DNA from: Chrysemys picta bellii
Lineage: Eukaryota; Chordata; Testudines; Emydidae
DNA: 64,000 bases
NCBI RefSeq assembly: GCF_011386835.1
Contig: NC_088792.1
Span: forward strand, 43,514,882-43,578,881
Reading direction: 5' to 3'
Positions 26,751 to 36,745 of the stretch are shown here, piece by piece (the first letter of the stretch is position 1; every line of letters begins with the position of its first letter). The translations under genes were made by a program, and so were the position numbers. The notes under the pieces were generated by a model. That model was not told where the DNA came from. It did not search any database and saw only the letters and a program-made list of their open reading frames with translations.

Positions 26751-29041
26751 TTAGACTTCAGTAATTACTTGGAAACATAGCACCTGCTCCATTCATTAAT
26801 GAAAAAGCAACAAGTCAAGACTTGTGCCAAAAGTGATACATCTGAAACTGTACAGAGGCTGCTAGAGGTTCTACAGATTAAAAAACTAAGTCAAAACAAA
26901 CTGTTGACGTTGTAGGAAACAAATATTTCATTTTTACTGCTGCACATATATATTTTGGAAACTATCAAGAGAACAATGATCTGAACCTATACTATCTCAA
27001 CTGTAGCAAACTATTTTATATTCTTGAATTCATGAAGTATCTTTACTTTGATTAGCATCCTCAATCTTTCCCCCTTTGCAATGTAATTCACATTAGCAAG
27101 TGTTCTTGTTTACTGGCATTTAGAAGATACAATTTTTTAAAACTAATTCTTAGGCTTTTGTAAGGAAAGGCAGATATTCTATTGTACGCCCCCATGGAAA
27201 CTCAGATTTGACCTATAACAGGAGCATGTTATTCCACACATGGTATTGTGACATCTAAACTAAAGCAACTCAGGTTTCAAATCAGAAAGGTTGAGACCTG
27301 TCATTCTCAAGGGACGATCCACAATTACAGAACTCCCTCTAGAGAACAGACCAAGCACAATATTACTCACATTTAAAGGACAATAAGTGTATCTAGTTTA
27401 TATAGATATTTCCCAAATAACCATTTCATAAGTTACCCTAGTCCTGCCTACATAGGCAAAAAGGTGTGTTTTTAATCAAGTTAGCTCAACTTGATTGAAA
27501 TCACTCTAGCACCTTGAAGACCCAATTTAACACCATTACGATCATTTGGGCTGCTCATGTGCCTACGCTCTCACCTAGGCCACAACACAACCAGCTCAAA
27601 TGATCTTACAATAGTTTCTCCAAATCAAGCTGTGTCTACACAGACATTTGGGAGGGTAGGGTTGTCTTCACTGAGTACAGTTAACTACTTGATTGAAAAA
27701 ATACCTCTTCTGCCCATGTAGACAGGCGCAATAACACTGTTCTGCAGGCAATCAACTACCACCATCTGTTCACTATAAAACAGAAGAAGGAAAATAAAAA
27801 TAAAGATGTTTATGCTGACTATGGGATGGGAGTTTTTCCTTTTAGAGGCTATTTGATATCTTTTAATTTTATAGCTAATCCAGAGGGGTTTTTTTTAGTA
27901 GCATAAGATTGGTCAAACAGCTTAATTTGTAAAATGACTCATAAAAGGAGCAACCTAAAGGCCGAAGCAACAAGAAGACAGAAAGATAAGTATTTGCTAC
28001 TGCTGGAGAGGCTGAATGTGTGTACCATGGGCACAGCCTAAGAGGAGAAGTGACAGCCTATGATGGAGTGGGGCAAAATGAGAATGTACCTTTTGGATTT
28101 TCTTCATCTGAAGGCTTTTAAGGAGGGACCCTATGGCATATGCGTAGCCTTCATACTGGACAGAGACCAAGAAAGAAGACAGCAGTAGAGTAGTATACAA
28201 AAAGTAGTAGGACAGATAAGAGAGATTAGCCAGGCTCAAATCTCATTGTGTGGAAGGGGTTTTGCTCCATGAGATTTAATTTCTCTCCTTCCCAAATAAT
28301 CAGATTAAGGGAAAGTGACAGTATAAATAAATGTCCTATGGGTTCTCTACATTATGTGTACCACGATTTTATGTAATATAGGTGCATTGTTTTTGTTCAG
28401 GTATCATTTAATATTGGGTCCATGGTCCTAAGATCATCCTAGATGTTATAAAGATGAGTATTTTAAAAGTATATACATAAATGGGGCTTAAAAATACACT
28501 TGTGAGCAGGAAGCCTTTCCTGGGGAGTGTGCAGGTTATGGTTACGTCTTCAATTTCTGTAGAATTGTTTAAGATAAGTTACCTTTGCAAGCTTAAGGGC
28601 TGGAAACGTCACAAACATGAACTACATATAACATGCTGAAAGACATCTTTAACACTTCTGCTGTTAGGTAAAGCTATAAGCAACAGCGGTAGAGTGAAAT
28701 TAGCAAGTATCTAGTTAGTTTTGCAGGATCTTTATGAGAAACCTGTTGACAACAGTGAAGCTGTCAGTAATAAGGCATTTTCACGTTTGCTGCCATGGAA
28801 AGATCTGAGCAGAAGAAGCAGGCACTGAAATTATTCACTGGATAAGGTAATCAAAAAAATGAAGGTTGGATGACTGATTGAGTATCCTCCTACCATAGCT
28901 AAAGGAGGAATATAGGGTTACATCCCTGGACTAATCTGTTGGACACACTCACATATCACGTATAGCTTTTATATTTACCTCTGACCAGTAGATTTAGTTC
29001 TCCAAACAGTAGATGTTCTGTTAAATATCTGAAGCCCTGTA
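26751..29041. other. RPP38 intron, MITE-like pieces only
   Basis: A MITE-like stretch at about 27440-27780 contains 'gctgtgtctacacagacatt' and repeated 'cttgattgaaa' motifs. Otherwise I see AT-rich sequence with no coding signal. Confidence 0.45.
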
Positions 29042-29399
29042 AAGTTTCAGAGTAGCAGCCGTGTTAGTCTGTATCCGCAAAAAGAAGAACAGGAGGACTT
29101 GTGGCACCTTAGAGACTAACAAATTTATTAGAGCATAAGCTTTCGTGGACTACAGCCCACTTCTTCGGATGCATATAGAATGGAACATATATTGAGGAGA
29201 TATATATACACACATACAGAGAGCATAAACAGGTGGGAGTTGTCTTACCACCTCTGAGAGGCCAATTAATTAAGAGAAAACAAACTTTTGAAGTGATAAT
29301 CAAGCTAGCTCAGTACAGACAGTTAGATAACAAGTGTGAGAATACTTACAAGGGGAGATGGATTCCATGTTTGTAATGGCTCAGCCATTCCCAGTCCTG
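29042..29399 (-). repeat. Left inverted arm (pLTR) of the Penelope element
   Basis: This is the reverse complement of 31343-31656, including the last ORF codons (DWEWLSHYKH) and the 3' UTR. It also carries about 40 additional outer bases (gtttcagagtagcagccgtg and onward) that the right arm lacks. The junction to unique sequence is just after 'cccagtcct' near 29399. Confidence 0.9.
29129..29172 (-). ncRNA. Hammerhead-ribozyme-like motif, left arm
   Basis: This is the same 44-base motif as at 31562-31605, on the opposite strand. On the minus strand it reads CCGAAGA, a hairpin GTGGGC-TGTA-GTCCAC, GAAA, then GC-TTAT-GC and CTC. It is a candidate only. The core C-U-G has become C-C-G here. Confidence 0.35.
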
Positions 29400-31370
29400 G
29401 ACTCTGCGTGGACTCCTCCGGACGGTCGAAACAACAGACTGGATTTCTACATAGATTGCTTCCGTCGACGTGCAAAGGCTGAAATTGTGGAAAAGCAACA
29501 GCACTTGCCACATAACCTCAGCCATGCAGAACACAACGCCATCTACAGCCTCAGAAACAACCCTGACATCATAATCAAAAAGGCTGACAAAGGAGGTGCT
29601 GTCGTCATCATGAATAAATTGGAATATGACCAGGAGGCTGCTAGACAGCTCTCTAACACCACATTCTACAGGCCATTATCCTCTGATCCCACTGAGGATT
29701 ACCTAAAGAAACTACACCATCTGCTAAAAAAACTCCCTGACAAAGCACAGGAACAAATCTGTACAGACACATGCCTAGAACCCCGACCAGGGGTATTCTA
29801 TTTGCTACCCAAGATCCATAAACCTGGATATCCTGGACGCCCCATCATCTCAGGCATTGGCACCCTAACATCAGGCTTGTCTGGTTATGTAGACTCTCTC
29901 CTCAGACCCTACGCTACCAGCACTCCCAGCTATCTTCGAGACACCACTGACTTCCTGAGGAAACTACAATCCATCGGTGATCTTCCAGAAAACACCATCC
30001 TGGCCACTATGGACGTAGAAGCCCTCCACACCAATATTCCACACAAAGATGGACTACAAGCTATCAGGAACAGTATCCCTGATAATGTCACAGCTAACCT
30101 GGTGGCTGAACTTTGTGATTTTGTCCTCACCCACAACTATTTCACATTTGGGGACAATATATACCTTCAAGTCAGCGGCACTGCTATGGGTACCCGCATG
30201 GCCCCACAATATGCCAACATTTTTATGGCTGACTTAGAACAACGCTTCCTTAGCTCTCGTCCCCTAACGCCCCTACTCTACTTGCGCTACATTGATGACA
30301 TCTTCATCATCTGGACCCATGGAAAAGAAGCCCTTGAGGAATTTCACCATGATTTCAATAATTTCCATCCCACCATCAACCTCAGCCTAGATCAATCCAC
30401 ACAAGCGGTCCATTTCCTGGACACTACTGTGCTAATAAGCGATGGTCACATAAATACCACCCTATATCGGAAACCTACTGACCGCTACACTTACCTACAT
30501 GCCTCCAGCTTCCATCCAGGACACACCACACGATCCATTGTCTACAGCCAAGCTCTAAGATATAACCGCATTTGCTCCAATCCCTCGGATAGAGACAAGC
30601 ACCTACAAGATCTCTATCAAGCATTCTTAAAACTACAATACCCACCTGCTGAAGTGAAAAAACAGATTGACAGAGCCAGACGAGTACCCAGAAGTCACCT
30701 CCTACAAGACAGGCCCAACAAAGAAAATAACAGAACACCACTAGCTGTCACCTTCAGCCCCCAACTAAAACCTCTCCAGCGCATCATCAGAGATCTACAA
30801 CCTATCCTGAAAGATGATCCTTTACTCTCACAGATCTTGGGAGACAGACCTGTCCTCGCTTACAGACAACCCCCGAACCTAAAGCAAATACTCACCAGCA
30901 ACCACACATCACTGAACAAAACCACTAACCCAGGAACCTATCCTTGTAACAAACCCCGATGCCAACTCTGTCCACATATCTATTCCAGTGACATCATCAT
31001 AGGACCTAATCACATCAGCCATACCATCAAGGGGTCGTTCACCTGCACATCTACCAATGTGATATATGCCATCATGTGCCAGCAATGCCCCTCTGCCATG
31101 TACATTGGCCAAACCGGACAGTCTCTACGCAAAAGAATTAATGGACACAAATCTGACATCAGGAATCAAAATACTCAAAAACCAGTGGGAGAACACTTTA
31201 ACCTGTCTGGTCATTCAGTGACAGACCTGCGGGTGGCTATATTACAACAGAAAAACTTCAAAAACAGACTCCAACGAGAAACTGCTGAGCTAGAATTGAT
31301 ATGCAAACTAGACACAATCAACTCCGGTTTAAATAAGGACTGGGAATGGCTGAGCCATTACAAACATTGA
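29358..31370 (+). CDS. Penelope-like RT with GIY-YIG endonuclease
   Basis: The frame is open for 670 codons without a break. It shows NNPDIIIKKADKGGAVVIM (Penelope N-terminal block), PRPGVFYLLPKIHKPG, motif A TMDVEALHTNIPH (Asp219), motif B SGTAMGTRMAPQYANIF, motif C LRYIDDIFIIW (Asp313 and Asp314) and LYRKPTDRYTYLHASSF. A Cys/His linker CNKPRCQLCPH (Cys530, Cys535, Cys538, His540) precedes the GIY-YIG domain (VIYAIMC at 568-574, MYIGQTG at 581-587, then KPVGEHFN). Catalytic positions are intact. Canonical ORFs of this family are longer at the N-terminus. Here the first 14 or so residues, with the start codon, come from the inverted arm and are not native Penelope sequence. Confidence 0.95.
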   Translation: MDSMFVMAQPFPVLDSAWTPPDGRNNRLDFYIDCFRRRAKAEIVEKQQHLPHNLSHAEHNAIYSLRNNPDIIIKKADKGGAVVIMNKLEYDQEAARQLSNTTFYRPLSSDPTEDYLKKLHHLLKKLPDKAQEQICTDTCLEPRPGVFYLLPKIHKPGYPGRPIISGIGTLTSGLSGYVDSLLRPYATSTPSYLRDTTDFLRKLQSIGDLPENTILATMDVEALHTNIPHKDGLQAIRNSIPDNVTANLVAELCDFVLTHNYFTFGDNIYLQVSGTAMGTRMAPQYANIFMADLEQRFLSSRPLTPLLYLRYIDDIFIIWTHGKEALEEFHHDFNNFHPTINLSLDQSTQAVHFLDTTVLISDGHINTTLYRKPTDRYTYLHASSFHPGHTTRSIVYSQALRYNRICSNPSDRDKHLQDLYQAFLKLQYPPAEVKKQIDRARRVPRSHLLQDRPNKENNRTPLAVTFSPQLKPLQRIIRDLQPILKDDPLLSQILGDRPVLAYRQPPNLKQILTSNHTSLNKTTNPGTYPCNKPRCQLCPHIYSSDIIIGPNHISHTIKGSFTCTSTNVIYAIMCQQCPSAMYIGQTGQSLRKRINGHKSDIRNQNTQKPVGEHFNLSGHSVTDLRVAILQQKNFKNRLQRETAELELICKLDTINSGLNKDWEWLSHYKH

Positions 31371-31656
31371 ATCCATCTCCCCTTGTAAGTATTCTCACAC
31401 TTGTTATCTAACTGTCTGTACTGAGCTAGCTTGATTATCACTTCAAAAGTTTGTTTTCTCTTAATTAATTGGCCTCTCAGAGGTGGTAAGACAACTCCCA
31501 CCTGTTTATGCTCTCTGTATGTGTGTATATATATCTCCTCAATATATGTTCCATTCTATATGCATCCGAAGAAGTGGGCTGTAGTCCACGAAAGCTTATG
31601 CTCTAATAAATTTGTTAGTCTCTAAGGTGCCACAAGTCCTCCTGTTCTTCTTTTTT
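31343..31656 (+). repeat. Right arm / 3' UTR of the Penelope element
   Basis: This is the native 3' end, with the final ORF codons, the UTR, the hammerhead-like motif and a terminal 'cttctttttt'. It is paired with the inverted copy at 29042-29399, giving arms of about 310 bp separated by about 1.9 kb. Confidence 0.9.
31562..31605 (+). ncRNA. Hammerhead-ribozyme-like motif, right arm
   Basis: The order is CCGAAGA (consensus CUGANGA), stem II GTGGGC with loop TGTA and GTCCAC, then GAAA, a two-base-pair stem III (GC-TTAT-GC), and CTC as possible cleavage triplet. Penelope-like elements are reported to carry hammerhead motifs in their terminal repeats, which supports the idea. Against it are an extra A before stem II, U4 changed to C, and a stem I that I cannot pair convincingly. 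A related copy at 46255-46400 (minus) has the consensus-conforming CTGAAGA. Confidence 0.4.
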
Positions 31657-31949
31657 TGAAGCCCTGTAGATACCTCAGAACACCAAACCTATGAAATCAT
31701 GGTAAACTGTGATCATGAGCAAAATATCAACATCTAGCCTTGCTTATCTGCTCCTCAGTGAACTAATGTTTTAAACCTGCCACTTCTCTATTCAGAAACT
31801 AAGAACAACCAAATCCCAATTCTAGTGACAGACTTGGAACCATGCAGTAGGTGCCCAACCCCAACTCATCTTATCCCCACCTGAGCAGGAACCTGACCCC
31901 TCCTCATCCGGGCCGAACCCCCCCACCCGAGACGCAACCTCCCGCCCCC

Positions 31950-32545
31950 AATCCCCACCCGGGCCGCAACCCCCCGGCCCTCCTCCCCCACCTGAGCCGG
32001 AACCCCCTGGCCCCTCCCCCCAATCCCCACCCGGGCCGCAACTCCCGCCCCCACCTGATCCAGAACCTCCCAAGCCCTCCAACCCCCAGGGGAGCGGGAA
32101 CCCCCATCCTCTCTTCGTCATGAGCCAGAACTAAACCCCAACCCCGCCTCCACCATCCCCCTCGCACCGGGCCCGGGCCCCCACCCCTCTCCTCTCCCTC
32201 GGACCGAGCCACCGGCCCCAGTCGCGCGCGCCTCATCCGCTGCCTGAGGCAGCTTCCTACGGCCCCGCCGCCGGCAGGCCCGGCCCGAGACTCGCCTCCT
32301 CTCGCCGCTGACGCCGAAGCTCGCAGGCCGCGGTGCGCCCGCAACGTGCTGCCAGGGGGCGCTGCAAGAACGTGTGCGCCGGAACCCGGCCCCGCCAGGC
32401 CCCGCTCCCGCCGGCCTGCTCCGAGCGAGCCCCACGTGCGCCGGTCCGGCGGCACATCCCGCCCGCCCCAGCGGCGGTTACCGCCATGTAAGTATGGCCG
32501 CCTTTGCCTACCCGGCAGAATTTGCTACCATGGCACTGACGCGTG
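31950..32545. promoter_or_regulatory. CpG island, likely RPP38 promoter (possibly bidirectional)
   Basis: The stretch is very G/C-rich with many CpG dinucleotides, densest at about 32130-32480, in an otherwise AT-rich neighbourhood. It lies about 6 kb upstream of the RPP38 ATG, where a non-coding first exon is expected. On the plus strand a consensus splice donor (GTAAGTATGG at 32488) follows ACCGCCAT, which could serve a divergent transcript. C-rich repeats at 31850-32060 adjoin it and yield open frames on all strands. I treat those frames as composition artefacts. Confidence 0.65.
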
Positions 32546-33164
32546 AGTAGCACAACATGAATATTTCAATTGATTTATTACATGGTCCGAATGAGAAAAG
32601 CGTCTTTCATTTTGTAGGCAAGTCTGCAGTGCATGCGCCTCTCACATCTTCCGGTCCAGGCTAACCCTGCGCAAATCGCACAGGTTCACGCTGTGTAAGC
32701 TTAGGCAGTACAAGTATGTGCTGTTCCCCAGGTTTTGCAAACATACAGGTTAAACTGAAAGAAAAAAAAAAGTTACACCATAAACTTACATACAGACTTG
32801 TCCAAAGGCATGTTCCTTCGCCTATTTGCCACTGAATGTGTAATTAGCAACAGTAATATCCCATCTTTTAGTATTGCTATCTGAATCAATTGTTGTGGGG
32901 TTTTCTGGTGGGTATGAAGACACCAAAAAAAAAAAAAAAATCTTATAGCAACCCTGCTGGGGTGCCCAACAGCAGTGTTTCCAAAATATAAGGTGAGTGT
33001 TCCCAAACAGTTGTCAGCAACAATGTGCTTTTAAAAAAAAAATCACAAGGGCAATGAAACCCATGTTCACTGTCAACTATCTGTGATCTGATAGTGAGGT
33101 TGAAGAAATAGTAAAAATAACCTGAAAAAATAAGTCATTACCTTATTATTGAATTCAGGACCGA
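32546..33164. other. Stretch without recognised genes
   Basis: AT-rich sequence with a poly(A) run at 32925-32940. Nothing else is recognised. Confidence 0.4.
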
Positions 33165-34245
33165 CAACATCCGCTGTGGGCATCAATGTCGAACAACCAT
33201 TTTGAACATGATGTTTGCCACCTCATATGCTGATTTAGTTCAAAGTGGAAAGGCTTCCACCCATCTTGAAAGATAATCTGTGTCTGTCAGTATATATTGG
33301 TATCCCTCCTTTGTTGCTGGTAATGGTCCTATTAAATCAATCCCCAACAATTCCCAGCTCTGACTGACCTATATGCAAGGGTACCAGTTACAGTCATACT
33401 TCACATTTCTCTTACTAAATGTTCTCAATAAGCCCATATGTCGTAAGCAGAGTAAACGCTGTAATATGGTTACAACAACCACAAAATCAGAAGGGAATGA
33501 CCACTTTTAAAAACACAAGAAAAAATAAACAAACAAACAAAAAAGTACAGGAATGGGGTAGGAAAAACAATACAAGAGGACCCCTGAAGAAATATGCCAC
33601 GCCAGTGTAAGGAGCTGTAGAGGTCATTGCTGGCTGTGCCATGCCACTTGTATGCATTGCACTCATTGCGAATTCAAGGCCTCGTTGTATAGCAATAATA
33701 AAAACACATAATGATAAACAATTAACTTTGATTCCGTCTTTCAAAGATTTACTTACTTATTTTTAAGGAAATGAATAAGACTTTGTCATCTATATGCTGT
33801 ATGCACTACAAATACCAATAATGCATTGACAATTGAAAGGATGACTAAGAAATTTCTGAATAAACGTAGTAGATGTGTCTGATTCCAAAATTCACCTTTA
33901 TGCTTTTAAAGGTGGTATCCACATTTAATTCTTTTCCCTCTTTCTGACAATGCAGACATCGTGCAACCTAGTTTGGATGGAACAATATGACGACATTAAC
34001 ATTTTTGTATGGAGATATTATTGCAAGGGAACAGAGTTCACATTTTCACACCAAATGTATTTATATATTTCTTCTTAAATTTCAAATTTGTATTTAAATT
34101 GTAAACAGCATTCTTCAGGGTTTTGTTTAATTACTTTACTTACCCAATCTGCAATGTCTTTTGTCATCCCTGGCCAGTAGTATCTTGATGTCAGCGCAGT
34201 TCTCATTTTGAATATTCTTTGATGTCCACCATGTGGACTGTCATG
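33165..34245 (-). pseudogene. Gypsy-like integrase remnant
   Basis: On the minus strand, 34245-34135 reads as an H2C2-type integrase zinc-binding segment (HDSPHGGHQRIFKMRT, then RYYWPGMTKDIADWV). About 750 bp further on, 33380-33165 reads as the start of the integrase catalytic core (WELLGIDLIGPLPATKEGYQ, YILTDTDYLSRWVEAFPL), broken by stops. The intervening 33390-34130 does not align and may be a later insertion. Gypsy LTR retrotransposon or Ginger-type transposon are both possible. Gypsy-like gag lies on the same strand near 44.4-45.0 kb. Confidence 0.7.
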
Positions 34246-34345
34246 ATACATTTCAAAGAGTTATAGTGCTTGTTTTGTGGTGTGCACAACCACAACCTTT
34301 CTTCCTTTTGCAGAATAGCACAGTGTCCCCTCTCTTAATCAGAGA

Positions 34346-36265
34346 AGATGGAACCCAGAGCCAGATTAAGGTTTCTCAGGGCCCTGGGCCAGAGCAAGTG
34401 TGGGGGCCCCTATCAACCCCTTCCACCTGTGGGCCCACCGCGTTCTGACCCTTCTGCCTGTGGCACCGCCCACAGCCCCACCCCTTTCTGCCCCTTCCCC
34501 GGGACCCCGTCCCTGTTCCACCCAGGCCCCCCACATTCCATCTGCCCCACAACTCCTTTGTTCCTTTCTCCACCCCACCCCCCTTGTGGCCCAAGACCGG
34601 AGAAGCTCTGTCTCTGTGTCACGGCCCCGGGGCCATAGTGGGGAGTGAGAGCTTCTCCAGTCCCAAGGCTGCAGCAAGGGTCTGGGTGGCACTCTTATTT
34701 AGGGGACCAGGGTCAGGGTTCTGGGGCCTCTCCTGTCCCACCTGGCACTTCTGCCGGAGAGTGGGGTCGAGCACGGGGGCTTCCCCTGGAACCCCGCGAC
34801 TTCTGCCGGGGATGGGGTCGGAGGCTATTGGTGGGGGCTTCCCCCGCCCGAGAGCTTCTGCCACGGAGGCTTCCCCCATCCCATGGCTTCTGGGGACGGG
34901 GTCAGGTGGGAAGGTGGGGTAATGTTGGAGGGGGGTTGTGACGGGTTGGATCACAGAAACCCCCTTGGGAGCTGCCACCCGATGTGCAAAGACTACCCCT
35001 GCTTCTGTTTTCCCTGCCAGCTCAGGACTCCAGCACCCTGTCTTGCTGAGCCAGACACTCCCGTTTGGCTCCAGACACAGATCCAGGGTCTGAATCTCCT
35101 GTCCCAAAGCTGCAAGTTTACCTGAAAACAGCTCGCAGTAGTGCGCTTGTCTTTAGCACTCAGATGCCCAACTCCCAATGGGGTCTAAACCCAGATAAAT
35201 CCGTTTTACCCCGCATAAAGTTTATGCAGGGCAAACTCATAAATTGTTCGCCCTCTATAACACTGATAGAGAGATATGCACAGTTGTTTGCTCCCCCAGG
35301 TATTAATACATACTCTGAGTGAATTACTAAATAGAAAGTGATTTTATTAAATACAGACAGTAGGATTTAAGTGGTTCAAAGTAGTAACAGACAGAACAAA
35401 GTAAGTCACCAAGCAAAATAAAATAAAATGTGCAAATCTATGCCTAATCAAACTAAATACAGATAATCTCACCCTCAGAGATGTTTCAGTAAGTTTTTCT
35501 CAGACTGGACACCTTCCAGGCCTGGGCACAATTCTTTCCCCTGGTACAGCTCTTGTTGCAGCTCAGGTGGTAGCTAGGGGATTCTTCATGATGGCTTCTC
35601 CCTCTCTCTCTTCTCTTCCCCCCTTTATATATCTTTTGCATAAGGCGGGAACTCTTTGTCTCTCTGGGTTTCCACCCCCCCTCACTGGAAAAGCACCAGG
35701 TTAAAGATGGATTCCAGTTCAGGTGACATGATCACATGTCACTGCAAGACTTCATTACTCACTTGCCAGCACACACATAGACAGGAAGACTCACAGGTAA
35801 ATACAGCCATCTGCAGACAATGGGAGTCATCAAGATTCCAAACCATCATTAATGGTCCACACTTTACACAATTACAATAGGCCCTCAGAGTTACATTTTA
35901 TATTTCTAGTTTTAGATACAAGAGTGGTACATTTATACAAATCAGATGATCACACTCAGTAGAACCTTACAAGAGACCTTTTGCATGAGGCATACCCCAG
36001 TTACTTACATTCACTTATTACCGTATTTTCTCTAAAACTATCTCAGTTACATTATATTGACTTATTATCAAGTTTTTATAAAACCATATAGACTGCACAA
36101 CGTCACAGGGGTCTTCCCCCATCTCGCAGCTTCTGCCAGGGATGGGATGGGGGCGACGCTGCAGGGGTTTCTCCTGCCCCACCCACCGGGCGGAAGCTGG
36201 GGGCCCCCGCATTTGGCCAGGGCCCCTGGGTGTGGGTCCTGTAGGCCCAGTGTCTAATCCACCAC
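34346..36265. mobile_element. hAT-like non-autonomous element split by a solo LTR
   Basis: The left end (ccagagccagattaagg) and the right end (inverse of cagtggtggattagac) resemble each other. The C-rich interior shares motifs such as 'gggcccctgg' and 'gcttctgcc'. A clean TSD is not visible. The LTR at 34937-36107 interrupts it. The long proline- and glycine-rich open frames here are compositional. Confidence 0.55.
34937..36107 (-). mobile_element. Solo LTR with 5-bp TSD
   Basis: The unit runs from TGTGACGG to CGTCACA in plus orientation and is flanked by the 5-bp duplication GGGGT (34932-34936, 36108-36112). On the minus strand a TATA box (GATATATAAAGGGG near 35635) precedes an AATAAA signal (near 35345) by about 290 bases. 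That is the correct order for U3-R-U5. No internal retroviral sequence adjoins it, so it is read as a solo LTR left by recombination. I did not find a second copy. Confidence 0.7.
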
Positions 36266-36502
36266 TGAGGGAGATATGATTATGAAATCAAGTGTTGTAC
36301 TTAAGGTATTACCAGTTATTTGCAAAGCCATTATTAATTATAAGGCATATGCATATCAAAGATCTCTATATACTGTATGGGTCGGAATGGCTTGAGTACA
36401 AGGGGGTGGAATTTCAGTATATGGTTAGAACTGGATGTTGATTTTTTTTTTAAAGTAGAAATTGTTCAGTGAACATATAGTGATTGGTGTTGCTGCTTTC
36501 AG

Positions 36503-36683
36503 GATACATTGGATAACATACTTGTGAAACGAAGCAAAATCATAGGGGTTTTTGGTAACATTTATAAACTCATTTCTCATGTAACTGACAAATACATTTG
36601 TTGCACCACCTACATAGGTAGCAAAGGAGATTTTCTGGAAAATTTGAATAAAACCAGTGAACCTAATCCCGGTCCCATAGAAG
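36503..36683 (+). other. Possible unassigned exon
   Basis: A 181-bp open stretch lies between a fair acceptor (gttgctgctttcag) and a donor (GTAAGGTT). The frame continues for about 78 codons and reads DTLDNILVKRSKIIGVFGNI and onward. I do not recognise the protein. It could be an exon of a transcript divergent from RPP38 or a chance open frame. Confidence 0.2.
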
Positions 36684-36745
36684 GTAAGGTTAACACTCCA
36701 AATAATCTCAATGTTGGGACTCCAGGACCATCATTTATATGCTGA

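Larger units (their letters stand above)
29042..31656 (+). mobile_element. Penelope-like element, young, with inverted terminal arms and 12-bp TSD
   Basis: The insertion is flanked by the perfect direct repeat TGAAGCCCTGTA (29030-29041 and 31657-31668). Inside, an inverted copy of the element's own 3' end (29042-29399) precedes a 5'-truncated ORF with RT and GIY-YIG domains. The regular 3' UTR follows (to 31656). The two arms differ at one position that I could find over about 300 bp. Inverted or partial tandem pseudo-LTRs are typical of Penelope elements. The single open frame, near-identical arms and perfect TSD indicate a recent insertion. Confidence 0.95.

Noticed and set aside
31822..32553. 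Long Gly/Arg- and Pro-rich frames in the CpG island
   Set aside because: CpG-rich and C-rich repeat sequence lacks stops. The frames overlap on both strands and have no conserved motif. The region is better read as promoter plus repeat.
34348..35322. Open frames of 80-160 codons around 34.4-35.1 kb
   Set aside because: They lie in a C-rich hAT-like element and solo LTR. No family motif was found and frames overlap on both strands.
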